From QS-5-54-17 sp964489295 (GTDB lineage Bacteria > Patescibacteriota > Saccharimonadia > QS-5-54-17), in assembly GCA_964489295.1 (NCBI GenBank), contig CAZAXT010000001.1, positions 1 through 55,375 on the forward strand: a stretch of DNA of 55,375 nucleotides. Reading direction: 5' to 3'. How positions within the stretch are numbered: position 1 is the stretch's first letter; each line of letters begins with the position of its first letter. The position numbers were made by a program, and so were the translations under genes. Under the pieces are notes generated by a model. That model did no database searches and was not told where the DNA came from. It saw only the letters and a program-made list of their open reading frames with translations. This document shows positions 1 through 9,358 of the stretch, in pieces.

Positions 1-17
1 GGAAGTGAGTAACGACC

Positions 18-1355
18 ATGCCGCAAAAGACCGTATTCGTCTGCCAGGAGTGCGGGAGCACGTCGCCCAAGTGGAGCGGTAAGTGCCCCGGGTGCGGAGC
101 GTGGAGTAGCATGGTGGAAGAATCCAGTCAGCCAGCTGCCCAAACCAAAAGCAGCGCCAAACCGGCGCAACCGCGGAAACTTGACGACATTTCCGATACT
201 CAGGAGCAACCGCGGATCAGTAGCGGCTTCCAGGAAGTCGACCAAGTGCTGGGCGGGGGTATCGTGCCGGGCGGGTTGATGCTGCTGGCCGGCGAACCCG
301 GGATCGGCAAATCGACCCTGCTCTTGCAGATGGCCGCCAAGGTCGCGGATGGGCACACCGTGTTGTACGTGAGCGGTGAAGAGTCACTGCAACAGATCAA
401 ACTCCGGGCCGACCGGTTAGGAGTACAGGAAAACTCCCTGCAACTGCTGGCCGCGACCGATATGGATGAGATCATCGCTACTATCGCTGAGGTGAAGCCG
501 GACTTTGTGGTGATCGATTCCGTCCAAACTATGAGTACCGGCCGCATTACCTCCAGCCCCGGTACCGTCAGCCAGATCACGACCACGACGCATATGCTCC
601 AGGAAATCGCCAAACAAAGCCAGACCGCCGTGCTGGTAGCCGGACACGTGACCAAAGAGGGCAACATTGCCGGGCCTAAGATTTTAGAGCACTTGGTGGA
701 CGTAGTATTGCATCTGGAAGGCGAACAGTTCGGCGGCTTCAAACTGCTGCGCGGCGTCAAGAACCGCTTCGGTTCCACGCACGAGGTCGGGGTGTTCGAG
801 ATGCGGGAGAGCGGTATGGTGCCTATCAGCAATCCGTCGGCCAGCTTCCTGCAGGAGCGGCAGGCCGGCAGCGGCTCGGTAGTATTCGCCGCCATGGAGG
901 GCACCCGGGCGTTACTGGTGGAGGTCCAGGCACTGGTCAACAACAGCCCGTTCGGGTACCCCAAGCGCACCAGCGCCGGATTCGATGCTAACCGCTTGAA
1001 CGTCTTGATCGCCGTGCTCGGCCAGCGGGCCGGCGTGCAGCTGGGCGACAAGGATGTCTACGTCAATATCGTGGGCGGGATGAAAATCACCGAACCGGCG
1101 GCCGACCTGGCGATAGCCTTGGCCATTGCCTCTGCTGCCAGGCAAAAACCGGTTCCCGCCGACGCGGTCGCCTTCGGGGAAGTCGGGCTCAGCGGCGAGA
1201 TACGCTCCGTTCCCAATGCCGAGTCGCGCATCAAGGAGGCGAAAAAACTGGATTTCACCACCGCGCTGGCGCCCAAACATGAGTCCGGGTTCATCAAATC
1301 CGTGACTACATTACGGGACGCTGTGGATACCGGAATCGGAAAGAGCGGAAAATAG
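18..1355 (+). CDS. radA: DNA repair protein RadA (Sms)
   Basis: This is a RecA-superfamily ATPase that promotes branch migration during homologous recombination and repair. The 445-residue length is normal for the family. An N-terminal zinc finger has C9, C12, C23 and C26. Walker A is GEPGIGKST at residues 92-100, the RadA-specific KNRFG motif lies at 248-252, and a Lon-protease-like C-terminal domain follows from about residue 280. The ATG at 18 is used because it places the first zinc-finger cysteines at the usual distance; an imperfect GGAAG-type ribosome binding site lies just before it at the window edge. The gene converges on the penicillin-binding protein gene with only 44 bases between them. 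Its upstream neighbours and promoter are outside the window. Confidence 0.96.
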   Translation: MPQKTVFVCQECGSTSPKWSGKCPGCGAWSSMVEESSQPAAQTKSSAKPAQPRKLDDISDTQEQPRISSGFQEVDQVLGGGIVPGGLMLLAGEPGIGKSTLLLQMAAKVADGHTVLYVSGEESLQQIKLRADRLGVQENSLQLLAATDMDEIIATIAEVKPDFVVIDSVQTMSTGRITSSPGTVSQITTTTHMLQEIAKQSQTAVLVAGHVTKEGNIAGPKILEHLVDVVLHLEGEQFGGFKLLRGVKNRFGSTHEVGVFEMRESGMVPISNPSASFLQERQAGSGSVVFAAMEGTRALLVEVQALVNNSPFGYPKRTSAGFDANRLNVLIAVLGQRAGVQLGDKDVYVNIVGGMKITEPAADLAIALAIASAARQKPVPADAVAFGEVGLSGEIRSVPNAESRIKEAKKLDFTTALAPKHESGFIKSVTTLRDAVDTGIGKSGK

Positions 1356-1399
1356 CCTCGTATGCCACTGATATGCTCGGTCAGGTTGATGGAGCCGCT

Positions 1400-4300
1400 T
1401 TACCGACCCGGGATACCGGAATGGTAGCCGAACGTTGAGTCGAGCCAACTTTGTCCGGTGCTTCCCGGATTCCCGAACTGCGAATCGTCGGATGATTCCT
1501 CCCCGCATTCTTCACACGTAGCCGAATCGCTGCCGGTAGCATAAAGTCCGTTATTGATAACCGTGGCTTCGTAGCTGTGCTCGCCTTCGCTATCCGGGGA
1601 GTCGTACCACGTGTAGGTGTTGCCGCTTTTTGAGTCCCACTTTCCAAGGTCGCGTCCGTCCTCATGGCTGACGCTCCTCTCATCTGCCGAACCGTCGACA
1701 CCGGCAACCTCTACTACTATTTCGATTTCTTCCTGACCGTTCTTGGCATTTACAGAAATGCTAGGCTTCTGATCGCAGTTGTCGCGTTCCTCCGGTATCT
1801 CGCCGCCGCTACCTATATCGCGCCTCTCGGCCAGGTTCTGTACGGGCGGGTTCCAACGGGAAAAGGCGGGATCATCCGGCGGGATTTCCGCCTGCATGCC
1901 GTAGTTGGTGATTTCTTCTACGTACTGTTCGTGCGGACGGCAGTTATCATTGACCTTGCGGCCGGTCTCGGTGTTGATGGTAGCGGTTTCGATGTCCTCA
2001 TTCTCGGTCGGCTCATACCAGGCGGGGAAGATATCGGTGACCGTGTCTTCCGATTGGTCGCTGGCCATATTGCCGGTATAGGCGTCCAACTCAACGGATT
2101 TAATGCCTTCGGGCCGCTGGAACGGTTTATTTTGGTTGCCTTCCAGAGCGTTCTGCATAAATTGGGTGAATATAGGGCCGGTCAGGTTGCTGGTGGCTAC
2201 ATGCATGGGGTCATTTTGATTGTGGCCCGTCCAGACACCAGCGACCAGATCTTTGGAGTAGCCCATCATCCATCCATCCCGGAGGTCATCGGTGGTACCG
2301 GTCTTGATGGCGACCGTGTGTCCGGGAACGGCCAAATCCGGATTGTTGTAACCAAATGTCGGAGCGCGGGCGCCTTGGTCCGAGAGGATGTCGGATATAA
2401 GATAGGCAGTTTGCCTGTCCAAAACGCGTTCGGGTTTTGATTTTTCCCAGTCCTGCAACACGGTTCCGTCCGAACCGGTGACTTTCAGTATCTTGGTTTG
2501 CTCGTTGTGTACCCCGCCGTTGGCAAAGGTTTCGTAGGCGTTGACGTGCTGGTCCAGGCGGACTTCTCCGGCACCGAGCACCAGGCTCAGGCCGTAATTG
2601 GAAGGATTACTAAGCGTGGTAATGCCCATATTGCTGACTTGGTTCAATACCGGTTCCAATCCGACGATATAGAGCATCTTGACCGCGGGAATGTTGCGGG
2701 ATTCCGCCAGCGCGGAACGGACGGAAAGCGCCCCGCGGAAGCTGTTGTCGAAGTTGCTCGGCACGTAGCCGCCGCCGAAGTCGGTCCGGACATCGTACAT
2801 GATACTGCCGGCACCCCAGTTTGTGGTGTCTTCGAACGCTTGGGCGTAAACGTAGGGTTTGAAGCTGGAGCCGGGCTGGCGGCGGGCAGTAGCCGCGTTA
2901 TACGCGCCGAATTCCTTGTATTCGAATCCGCGTGAACCGACCATGGCCATGACTTGGCCCGTGTCAGGGTCGCTGGCGACCAGTGCCGCGTTGTTGCCGC
3001 CGCCGTTGACAACGTGTTCGATGTTGTTTTTGACCGCTTTTTGTGCCTTTTGCTGCATATCCATATCGATAGTAGTGATGACCTCGAGCCCACCCTGCAT
3101 GACTTTCTGTGTGCCGTACTCTTGCTCCAGTTGCCGCTGGACATTGAGCACGAAGTGCGGCGCCTTGATGTTCCGATACGCATCGGGTGTGTCGTTCACC
3201 TTGGCCATGGTGTCGCTCTCGATAGCTTTCTGAGCTTCCTCTTCGTCTATGTAGCCCTGTTCTTGCATGAGTTGCAGCACGGTATCTATACGTGCATTCA
3301 GCGCCTCAGTGTTTTTCCCATACGGAGAATAATACGAAGGGGCTTGCGGAAGGGCGGCCAGCATGGCCGCTTCGTCCAGATCGAGGTTGTCGGCGTCTTT
3401 GGAGAAATACATCTGGCTGGCCGCTTGGACACCGTAGGCCTGTGCGCCGTAGGGGATTTCATTCAAGTATAACTCCAGGATTTCGTCTTTGCTGTATAAC
3501 TGTTCGATTTGAATCGATAAAATAATCTCCTTGATTTTGCGGGAAATCGTGCGTTCGGGTGTCAAAAGGGAGTTTTTGACGTATTGCTGTGTAATAGTTG
3601 ATCCGCCCTGGAGCGAATCCCGGTTGAGCACGTTATTGACCGCTGCTCGTAAAATACCAATGACGCTGATACCGACGTTTTGCTCATAAAAGTTTTGGTT
3701 CTCCATGGCAATGGTGGCATGCTTGACATTGCCGCCGATTTTATCCAGTTCCACGAACGTCCGGTTTTTATCCCCGAATACTTCATAAAGGAGGGTTTCG
3801 CCGCTGCGGTCGTAAAATTTGGTGGTTTGCTCAAAGTTGATCGCATTGATCTGGCCGGGATTGGGCAAATCTCGGGCGAAGTAGAGGAATAGTCCGGCAA
3901 TGACCAGGATCATCAACCCGAACGCGGTGCCGGCGATTTTCAGGGCGGCGAACATACCCGGCTTGCTGAACCACCAGTCCGTGAACCGTTTCGGATTGGC
4001 GTACCAGATCCAGCGGCGCCAGAATTCTTCGGGAGGTTGGCCCGATGCGCTGCTCTTACCTTTGCCCTTCCGGGCTTTACTCCGGGAGGCCTTGGAGGCG
4101 GTGCTTGCCTTTCGTCCCGTGTTAGCTCCCGTTTTGGTTTGGCTCGACGGTTTTTTGGACCCTGGCACCAGTCGCTTCAGCGCCGTGGCCGCGGATGTGA
4201 GCTGGGGAGCAGCTTTTTCTATACGAGAAGGCTTGGAGTTACTGGTTTTCTTTGTATCGGCGGTCTTTTTCTTGTTATCCGGTTTCTTCGAACCGTTGGT

Positions 4301-4528
4301 TGTACGATTCGAACTGCTGCGCTTGTGCGAGGCAGACGTCGAAGTGGACGCTTTTGACTTCTGGGTAGTTCGGCCCGTGTTAAGTGTACTTTTTCGGTTA
4401 CTGCGAGGCGTATGCTTCGATGTCTTATCGTTTGACGCGCGCTTCCGGGACGGGGATTTCTTGTCCGTCCTGGAAAGTGGATTCGATATCGAGCGACGTA
4501 TCTTGTGCCATTGCTCTTGTATTTTCAT
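1400..4528 (-). CDS. Class A penicillin-binding protein (bifunctional transglycosylase/transpeptidase)
   Basis: This enzyme polymerises and cross-links peptidoglycan at the outer face of the membrane. The 1042 residues fall into four parts: a Lys/Ser/Thr-rich cytoplasmic tail (1-165), one membrane helix (about 196-217), a GT51 transglycosylase domain (about 230-400) and a transpeptidase domain (about 505-790). A C-terminal extension of roughly 230 residues carries two cysteine pairs. The transglycosylase keeps the probable catalytic E276 and GGSTITQQ (308-315). However, the usual ED-x2-F-x2-H motif reads ENQNFYEQN, so the Asp is Asn and the His is lost. The transpeptidase has SSFK (554-557), SRN (610-612) and KTG (742-744). 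The basic cytoplasmic tail of about 165 residues is unusually long. The call is a PBP1A-like class A PBP; the exact paralogue is uncertain. Confidence 0.93.
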   Translation of the reverse strand: MKIQEQWHKIRRSISNPLSRTDKKSPSRKRASNDKTSKHTPRSNRKSTLNTGRTTQKSKASTSTSASHKRSSSNRTTNGSKKPDNKKKTADTKKTSNSKPSRIEKAAPQLTSAATALKRLVPGSKKPSSQTKTGANTGRKASTASKASRSKARKGKGKSSASGQPPEEFWRRWIWYANPKRFTDWWFSKPGMFAALKIAGTAFGLMILVIAGLFLYFARDLPNPGQINAINFEQTTKFYDRSGETLLYEVFGDKNRTFVELDKIGGNVKHATIAMENQNFYEQNVGISVIGILRAAVNNVLNRDSLQGGSTITQQYVKNSLLTPERTISRKIKEIILSIQIEQLYSKDEILELYLNEIPYGAQAYGVQAASQMYFSKDADNLDLDEAAMLAALPQAPSYYSPYGKNTEALNARIDTVLQLMQEQGYIDEEEAQKAIESDTMAKVNDTPDAYRNIKAPHFVLNVQRQLEQEYGTQKVMQGGLEVITTIDMDMQQKAQKAVKNNIEHVVNGGGNNAALVASDPDTGQVMAMVGSRGFEYKEFGAYNAATARRQPGSSFKPYVYAQAFEDTTNWGAGSIMYDVRTDFGGGYVPSNFDNSFRGALSVRSALAESRNIPAVKMLYIVGLEPVLNQVSNMGITTLSNPSNYGLSLVLGAGEVRLDQHVNAYETFANGGVHNEQTKILKVTGSDGTVLQDWEKSKPERVLDRQTAYLISDILSDQGARAPTFGYNNPDLAVPGHTVAIKTGTTDDLRDGWMMGYSKDLVAGVWTGHNQNDPMHVATSNLTGPIFTQFMQNALEGNQNKPFQRPEGIKSVELDAYTGNMASDQSEDTVTDIFPAWYEPTENEDIETATINTETGRKVNDNCRPHEQYVEEITNYGMQAEIPPDDPAFSRWNPPVQNLAERRDIGSGGEIPEERDNCDQKPSISVNAKNGQEEIEIVVEVAGVDGSADERSVSHEDGRDLGKWDSKSGNTYTWYDSPDSEGEHSYEATVINNGLYATGSDSATCEECGEESSDDSQFGNPGSTGQSWLDSTFGYHSGIPGR

Positions 4529-4536
4529 AGAAAACG

Positions 4537-4580
4537 GAGGAACGCTCCTCTATTAGTTGGAAATATACGGTCTTATTATA
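4537..4580 (-). promoter_or_regulatory. Putative promoter -10 and leader hairpin of the penicillin-binding protein gene
   Basis: On the minus strand a perfect TATAAT lies at 4580-4575, about 46 bases before the ATG; no good -35 box is visible. The predicted leader contains a short hairpin, GAGGA (4550-4546) and TCCTC (4541-4537) with a four-base loop. Its 5' arm is the only Shine-Dalgarno-like purine run, though it sits rather far from the start codon. Confidence 0.4.
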
Positions 4581-4651
4581 ACAAACATGCGTGGAGAAAA
4601 AGAGACACTCGACATGTATCCGGTACGCCATCGATACAACATACCGAGTTT

Positions 4652-4680
4652 TTGCTTATACCGGAGTCTCGCGCTATTAT
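4652..4680 (+). promoter_or_regulatory. tyrS promoter, leaderless architecture
   Basis: TTGCTT (4652-4657) is followed by a 17-base spacer and TATTAT (4675-4680). Only six bases (ACACCC) separate the -10 box from the ATG at 4687, so transcription is expected to begin at or next to the start codon. No Shine-Dalgarno sequence precedes the gene. Confidence 0.65.
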
Positions 4681-4686
4681 ACACCC

Positions 4687-5850
4687 ATGAACAGTCATAT
4701 ATTCCGGGGCAGCAACGAGGTCATTGACCGCCAGGAACTCGATAGAAAACTTGAACAAGGCACGACCTTACGTATCAAACACGGTATAGACCCGACCGGG
4801 GACAGGATCCATATCGGGCACGCCTCCCTGTTGCGAAAACTGAAACACTTCCAGGACTTGGGGCACCAGGCAGTACTCATCGTGGGGAGTTTTACCGCCC
4901 AGATCGGCGATTCTTCGGACAAGTCGAGCGAACGCCGGACACTTACCAAAGAAGACGTCGAAGCCAACATGCGGGATTACGAAAAGCAACTGGGGCGAGT
5001 GATCGATATCGACAAAGCCGAGGTGCGGTTTAATCATGAATGGTTCGAGTCCATGGAGCTTGCGGAGTGGCTGGAAGTAAACCAGCTTTTTTCGGTTGCC
5101 CAGATGATCGAGCGGGACAATTTTGCCAAGCGGTTCGAAGCGGGGAAACGGATCGGGTTACAGGAGTTCCAATACCCGCTTATGCAGGCGTATGACTCCG
5201 TTGCGGTAGAAGCGGACGTCGAGATCGGCGGAACCGACCAACTGTTTAACATGTTGGGCGGCAGGCCGATGCAAAAGCATTACGGGCAGCCGATGCAGGA
5301 TGTGATCACCTACGATCTATTGCTTGCCGACGACGGAAGCAAGATGAGCAAAAGCTGGGAGAATTGCGTGTGGGTGGATGACGCGCCCGGGGACATGTAC
5401 GGCAAAATTATGCGTATACACGATGATATGATCATGCATTACTTCGCTCTGGCGACCGATGTGGCAGATACCGAGATGGAAGATATGCAGCAGCGGTTGA
5501 CGCGCGGAGAAAACCCGCGTGACATCAAACAGCGGTTGGCCCGGGAGATCGTCACGATGTACCACGATGAAACGGCGGCCCAAAAAGCCGAAGATGCTTT
5601 CGTGCGGCAATTCCAGAACAAGGAACTCCCTCAGGATATACCCGAGGTAAAACTATCCGGGCAGGAATGGAATATCTCGGAACTGTTGGTGCACACGGAA
5701 TTAGCTGCCAGTAAAACCGAAGCCCGCCGGTTAATTGACCAAGGCGGCGTTCGCTTGAGCGGTAAACGTATAGAAGACGACACGGTAACCGTTGCTGACG
5801 GCGACGTGCTCCAAGCGGGGAAACGGCACTTCAGAACGATCAGACTGTGA
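4687..5850 (+). CDS. tyrS: Tyrosyl-tRNA synthetase
   Basis: This class I aminoacyl-tRNA synthetase charges tRNA-Tyr in the cytoplasm. The protein has 387 residues, with HIGH at 42-45, KMSKS at 219-223 and the tyrosine-site segment around residues 165-190 (QAYDSVAVEADVEIGGTDQ). An S4-like RNA-binding domain occupies about 325-385. The open frame extends upstream to 4591, but the start is placed at the ATG at 4687. The protein then begins like other TyrRS, and a -10 box six bases upstream would fall inside the longer version. The mRNA is predicted to be leaderless. The gene is transcribed divergently from the penicillin-binding protein gene. Confidence 0.95.
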   Translation: MNSHIFRGSNEVIDRQELDRKLEQGTTLRIKHGIDPTGDRIHIGHASLLRKLKHFQDLGHQAVLIVGSFTAQIGDSSDKSSERRTLTKEDVEANMRDYEKQLGRVIDIDKAEVRFNHEWFESMELAEWLEVNQLFSVAQMIERDNFAKRFEAGKRIGLQEFQYPLMQAYDSVAVEADVEIGGTDQLFNMLGGRPMQKHYGQPMQDVITYDLLLADDGSKMSKSWENCVWVDDAPGDMYGKIMRIHDDMIMHYFALATDVADTEMEDMQQRLTRGENPRDIKQRLAREIVTMYHDETAAQKAEDAFVRQFQNKELPQDIPEVKLSGQEWNISELLVHTELAASKTEARRLIDQGGVRLSGKRIEDDTVTVADGDVLQAGKRHFRTIRL

Positions 5851-5904
5851 AACCGTTTCGTCCGCGTATCGCAGCTCGGGTATTCGTATGTAACTCGAGT
5901 TGGA

Positions 5905-5910
5905 TATAAT
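5905..5910 (+). promoter_or_regulatory. recG -10 box, leaderless architecture
   Basis: A consensus TATAAT lies exactly six bases (GAAACC) before the recG ATG at 5917, the same geometry as at tyrS. The -35 region is weak. There is no Shine-Dalgarno sequence. Confidence 0.55.
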
Positions 5911-5916
5911 GAAACC

Positions 5917-7920
5917 ATGGAGCTTGATACGCCGATTACGACACTCAAAGGGGTAGGAAAAGCATCTGCTACCCGACTACGAAAACTCGGGATTACGACA
6001 GTGGAAGATCTGGTATACCACTTCCCGCGGCGCTACGAGGATTATTCCCGCGTGGTATCGATCCGGGATGCCCGTCCGGGAACGATTACGGTCAAGGGTG
6101 AGATCGCCCGGATGCAAACACATAAAACGCATCGAGGAAAGAAACTGACGAAAGCTTTGATCGATGACGGCACGGCTGCGGTCCAGGCGATTTGGTTTAA
6201 CCAGCCGTATTTGGAACAGTCGCTCCCCAGGCGCACTCCGATTTACGCCGCGGGTGAATTAGCGTTTTCCTACAATCAGTACGCGCTGCAGTCGCCGACC
6301 ATAGAACGGGTCAGCGCGTTTCCCAAAAACGCGGCCCGCATCGTGCCGGTGTATCCGGAAACCGAGGGTATATCCTCCAAGCAGCTGCGCTATTGGTTGC
6401 AACAAACATTACCGGTGAGGATGGAAGATCCTATCCCTGAATCCATCCGCCATACCCATGGACTCATGGATAAGAATAGCGCCATCACCAGTATGCATTT
6501 CCCGCACTCCATGGAGGATGCCGACCGAGCGCGATACCGGTTGGCTTTCGAAGAGTTATATATTCTGCTTTTGGCGCTGCGGGATATCAAACAGGAATCC
6601 GAGTCTCGGAACGCGCGCCCGGTCGCGTTCGATCAGGACGCGGTCCGTTCCCTGGTTAAGCACTTGCCGTTTTCCTTGACCGACAGTCAACGCAAAACGG
6701 CCTGGCGGATCATCCAGGATATGCAATACGGACAGCCGATGAATCGTCTATTGCAGGGAGACGTCGGGAGCGGTAAGACGGTCGTGGCCGCCATTGCCGC
6801 CGCGGTCGTAGCCGGCAACGAACTTCAAACTGCCGTATTGGTTCCGACCGCGATATTGGCCGAACAGCATTTCCGGACCATTCGTGACATACTGACACCG
6901 CTGGGTGTTGAGGTCGATTTACTCACGGGTGCTACCAAATCAGGTGAACGGGCAGATATCGTGGAACGACTGCGCACGAATAGCATTTCTGTCTGCGTCG
7001 GCACACACGCGCTGTTAGAAGACGACATTTCGTTTGCCGATCTGGGTTTGGTCGTCATCGATGAACAGCATAGATTCGGCGTAGATCAGCGGAACCGTTT
7101 ACAAGGCAAGGCGTCCGTTGCGCCGCACGTGTTGAGTATGACCGCGACTCCTATACCCAGAAGTATGGCGTTGACCGTGTACGGGGAATTGGACATTTCG
7201 TTTTTACGGGATATGCCTCCGGGAAGAAAGTCCGTCAAGACATTCGTAACTACCAGCGAAGAGTGGGTGTATGACCAGCTGCAACAACTTCTTAATGAGG
7301 GTGGAAAAATTTATGTGATATGCCCGTTGATAGAAGAATCCGACACCCTGGGAGTCAAAAGCGTAGAACAAGAGACGCGTACGTTGCAGCGCTATTTGCC
7401 GGAAGCGGCCATTATCGGATTGAACGGCCGCATGAAACCCCGCGAGAAAACCGACGTGGTGCGGCAGTTCCATGCAGGTGAAGCGGATATACTCGTAGCA
7501 ACAACCGTGGTAGAAGTCGGTGTTGACGTGCCGGATGCCAACGCTATCGTGATCGAGGGGGCCGAACGGTTCGGGTTGGCGACATTGCACCAATTGCGCG
7601 GAAGGGTCGGTCGCGGCGAGTCTCAAGCATTCTGTTATCTGAAACCCACTGATGGGGTGCGTGACCGGAAGCGACTGCAGCTTATGGAGCATTCCAATGA
7701 CGGTCGACTTTTAGCCGAAAAAGATTTAGAGTTGCGGGGAGCAGGGGAATTATACGGCGAGCGGCAACACGGAGCTCTCGATATGCGACTAGCCCGGTTG
7801 ACCGATACTGCCCTCATCGATGCGGTCCAACACGCGGTCGCGGAAACGCCGGAGTCGGATTTCGGAAAAATACTCTCAAAAATGGTTGCTGACAAAAAGA
7901 AACAAAAACACTTAAATTAG
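5917..7920 (+). CDS. recG: ATP-dependent DNA helicase RecG
   Basis: RecG is a superfamily 2 helicase that regresses stalled replication forks and processes branched recombination intermediates. The 667 residues are close to the family norm. The N-terminal wedge/OB region covers about residues 1-170. Walker A is GDVGSGKT (281-288) and the DEQH box is at 382-385, followed by a TATPIPR motif, the C-terminal helicase lobe with the GRVGRG motif, and the C-terminal RecG domain. The start is the ATG at 5917, preceded by a -10 box at leaderless spacing. It lies 66 bases downstream of tyrS and probably has its own promoter. Confidence 0.96.
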   Translation: MELDTPITTLKGVGKASATRLRKLGITTVEDLVYHFPRRYEDYSRVVSIRDARPGTITVKGEIARMQTHKTHRGKKLTKALIDDGTAAVQAIWFNQPYLEQSLPRRTPIYAAGELAFSYNQYALQSPTIERVSAFPKNAARIVPVYPETEGISSKQLRYWLQQTLPVRMEDPIPESIRHTHGLMDKNSAITSMHFPHSMEDADRARYRLAFEELYILLLALRDIKQESESRNARPVAFDQDAVRSLVKHLPFSLTDSQRKTAWRIIQDMQYGQPMNRLLQGDVGSGKTVVAAIAAAVVAGNELQTAVLVPTAILAEQHFRTIRDILTPLGVEVDLLTGATKSGERADIVERLRTNSISVCVGTHALLEDDISFADLGLVVIDEQHRFGVDQRNRLQGKASVAPHVLSMTATPIPRSMALTVYGELDISFLRDMPPGRKSVKTFVTTSEEWVYDQLQQLLNEGGKIYVICPLIEESDTLGVKSVEQETRTLQRYLPEAAIIGLNGRMKPREKTDVVRQFHAGEADILVATTVVEVGVDVPDANAIVIEGAERFGLATLHQLRGRVGRGESQAFCYLKPTDGVRDRKRLQLMEHSNDGRLLAEKDLELRGAGELYGERQHGALDMRLARLTDTALIDAVQHAVAETPESDFGKILSKMVADKKKQKHLN

Positions 7921-7987
7921 ATATTGTCAAATAGGGTCGTATTCAGTACAGTAAATAAGGATTAACACAGGACTGCGCTTATATTTT

Positions 7988-8797
7988 ATGTATTCGGGTT
8001 GGATCACATTACGCCACACGGTCAATTGGTTGGGTGCCCATCAGAAATTCAACAAGATGGCGTACCAACAGTTGGTGCCATATATGCATATGGCGTCTTT
8101 CCCGCCGCTGGACAAGATACAGCATTTCGAAGGGTATAACGGTCCGGACGGCATTAAGGTCAAAACGATACACCGCCACGAAGAGCCGAGTCATTTTTAT
8201 GACCCTACATCCCAAAGCGGTCCGCTGCTGGACCACGTTGAGAATCATTACCAATCGCTCGTCGACGCGTTATCCCAGCAGAATACGGTCCGGGCCGCAT
8301 TCGAGGCGGCGTGGCTGGCCCACACGGTAACCGATGGTTTAACGCCGGCGCACCACATTTCATATGAGGAAGAGCTGCACGAGATGTATCGGAACGGAAA
8401 CCATACCTTTAAGAAACCCCGGAACAAAGTCATTATGCAAGGTGATACCAAACGCCAAGCTTTGCGGCAAAATTGGCAAATGTGGGGAGGGAGCGGACTG
8501 CTGTCGATGCATATTCACTTCGAGATCGGCGTAGCCGCTGCCGTCATCGCCGGCAACCTCAAAGGAGAAGTAAGCCCAGTGAAACTAAAGATGGCACGAA
8601 AACAAGGGGCGATCGATTTCTTCAAGACGGAGGCGCGGGAAATACACCGCCTGCGGTTGTACGAACAGTTTAGCAAGAAGAGTTGGACCGCTGAACTCGC
8701 CCGGACCATCCGCCGGCAGCTCGGACCGGCCATCATACAAGCTATCGCGATCGAGTGGATTTTAGCTGCTGAAGAAGCGGGTGTCGCGCAACGATGA
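7988..8797 (+). CDS. Zinc-dependent phospholipase C / S1-P1 nuclease-like protein
   Basis: The protein has 269 residues and is predicted to be mostly alpha-helical. The fragment HTVTDGLTPAH (residues 112-122) matches the H-x3-D-x3-P-x-H zinc-binding motif of the phospholipase C/P1-nuclease fold. Further histidines near residues 62-69 and a C-terminal H-x-H near 176-178 could supply other zinc ligands. No signal peptide is seen, which is unusual for secreted members of the fold, so the protein may be cytoplasmic and have another substrate. Its stop overlaps the rsmD start by four bases, suggesting cotranscription. The start is uncertain, as no Shine-Dalgarno is evident at the ATG at 7988. The fold is inferred from the motif only; the substrate is unknown. 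Confidence 0.6.
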   Translation: MYSGWITLRHTVNWLGAHQKFNKMAYQQLVPYMHMASFPPLDKIQHFEGYNGPDGIKVKTIHRHEEPSHFYDPTSQSGPLLDHVENHYQSLVDALSQQNTVRAAFEAAWLAHTVTDGLTPAHHISYEEELHEMYRNGNHTFKKPRNKVIMQGDTKRQALRQNWQMWGGSGLLSMHIHFEIGVAAAVIAGNLKGEVSPVKLKMARKQGAIDFFKTEAREIHRLRLYEQFSKKSWTAELARTIRRQLGPAIIQAIAIEWILAAEEAGVAQR

Positions 8798-9318
8798 AGA
8801 TTACCGGCGGTAAGTTCAAAAGTCGCAACATCGTACAACCTTCCCCCGAAACGACCCGCCCCATGACGGGTCGGGCCACTGAAGCCATATTCAATATGCT
8901 CGGCAATGTCACGGATTTATCAGTGCTTGATTTGTACGCGGGAAGCGGTGCACTGGGGATAGAAGCGATAAGCCGGGGTGCATATTCCGTAACCGCCGTA
9001 GAGAGAGACCGGGAAGCGGCCCGTGTCATTCAGGATAATTATGAACGGCTCGGTATCGGGGAGCGTGTGCACATTGAAACCCAACCGGTCGCTTTGTGGA
9101 TGACCAACAACACCAAAGTATTCGATCTCGTGTTCGCCGACCCGCCATTCGCCGAATTTGACGAATCGGTATTAAAGCACGTATCACGTAACGCCGGCAA
9201 TGTGTATGTCATCCGACACGCCAAGGAGCAACCCGTTCTTGAAATCGAAGATATGGAATTGCGCCGACACCGGCGATACGGCAATAGCGTGCTAACATTC
9301 TACACGCCTCAGGCGTGA
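8794..9318 (+). CDS. rsmD: 16S rRNA (guanine(966)-N(2))-methyltransferase RsmD
   Basis: This SAM-dependent methyltransferase modifies G966 of 16S rRNA in the assembling 30S subunit. It has 174 residues, close to the family norm. The SAM-binding motif LDLYAGSGALGIEA lies at about 46-59 and the catalytic DPPF motif at about 109-112. The N-terminal ITGGKFKSR segment is typical of RsmD. The start overlaps the stop of the preceding phospholipase-like gene (ATGA), so the two are probably translationally coupled. Confidence 0.93.
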   Translation: MKITGGKFKSRNIVQPSPETTRPMTGRATEAIFNMLGNVTDLSVLDLYAGSGALGIEAISRGAYSVTAVERDREAARVIQDNYERLGIGERVHIETQPVALWMTNNTKVFDLVFADPPFAEFDESVLKHVSRNAGNVYVIRHAKEQPVLEIEDMELRRHRRYGNSVLTFYTPQA

Positions 9319-9358
9319 ATGGTTATTACTGGCGCATGAACACGGGAACCGTACAAAC

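Noticed and set aside
200..1051. Long minus-strand open frame (283 codons) opposite radA
   Set aside because: It is antisense to a certain gene, has no ribosome binding site, and its composition is that of a reverse-frame shadow in GC-rich DNA.
1664..2440. Plus-strand open frame of 258 codons opposite the penicillin-binding protein gene
   Set aside because: The minus-strand frame carries all PBP motifs; the plus-strand frame has no recognisable features.
4591..4686. Longer tyrS start
   Set aside because: The region contains the likely promoter, and the extra residues do not match TyrRS.
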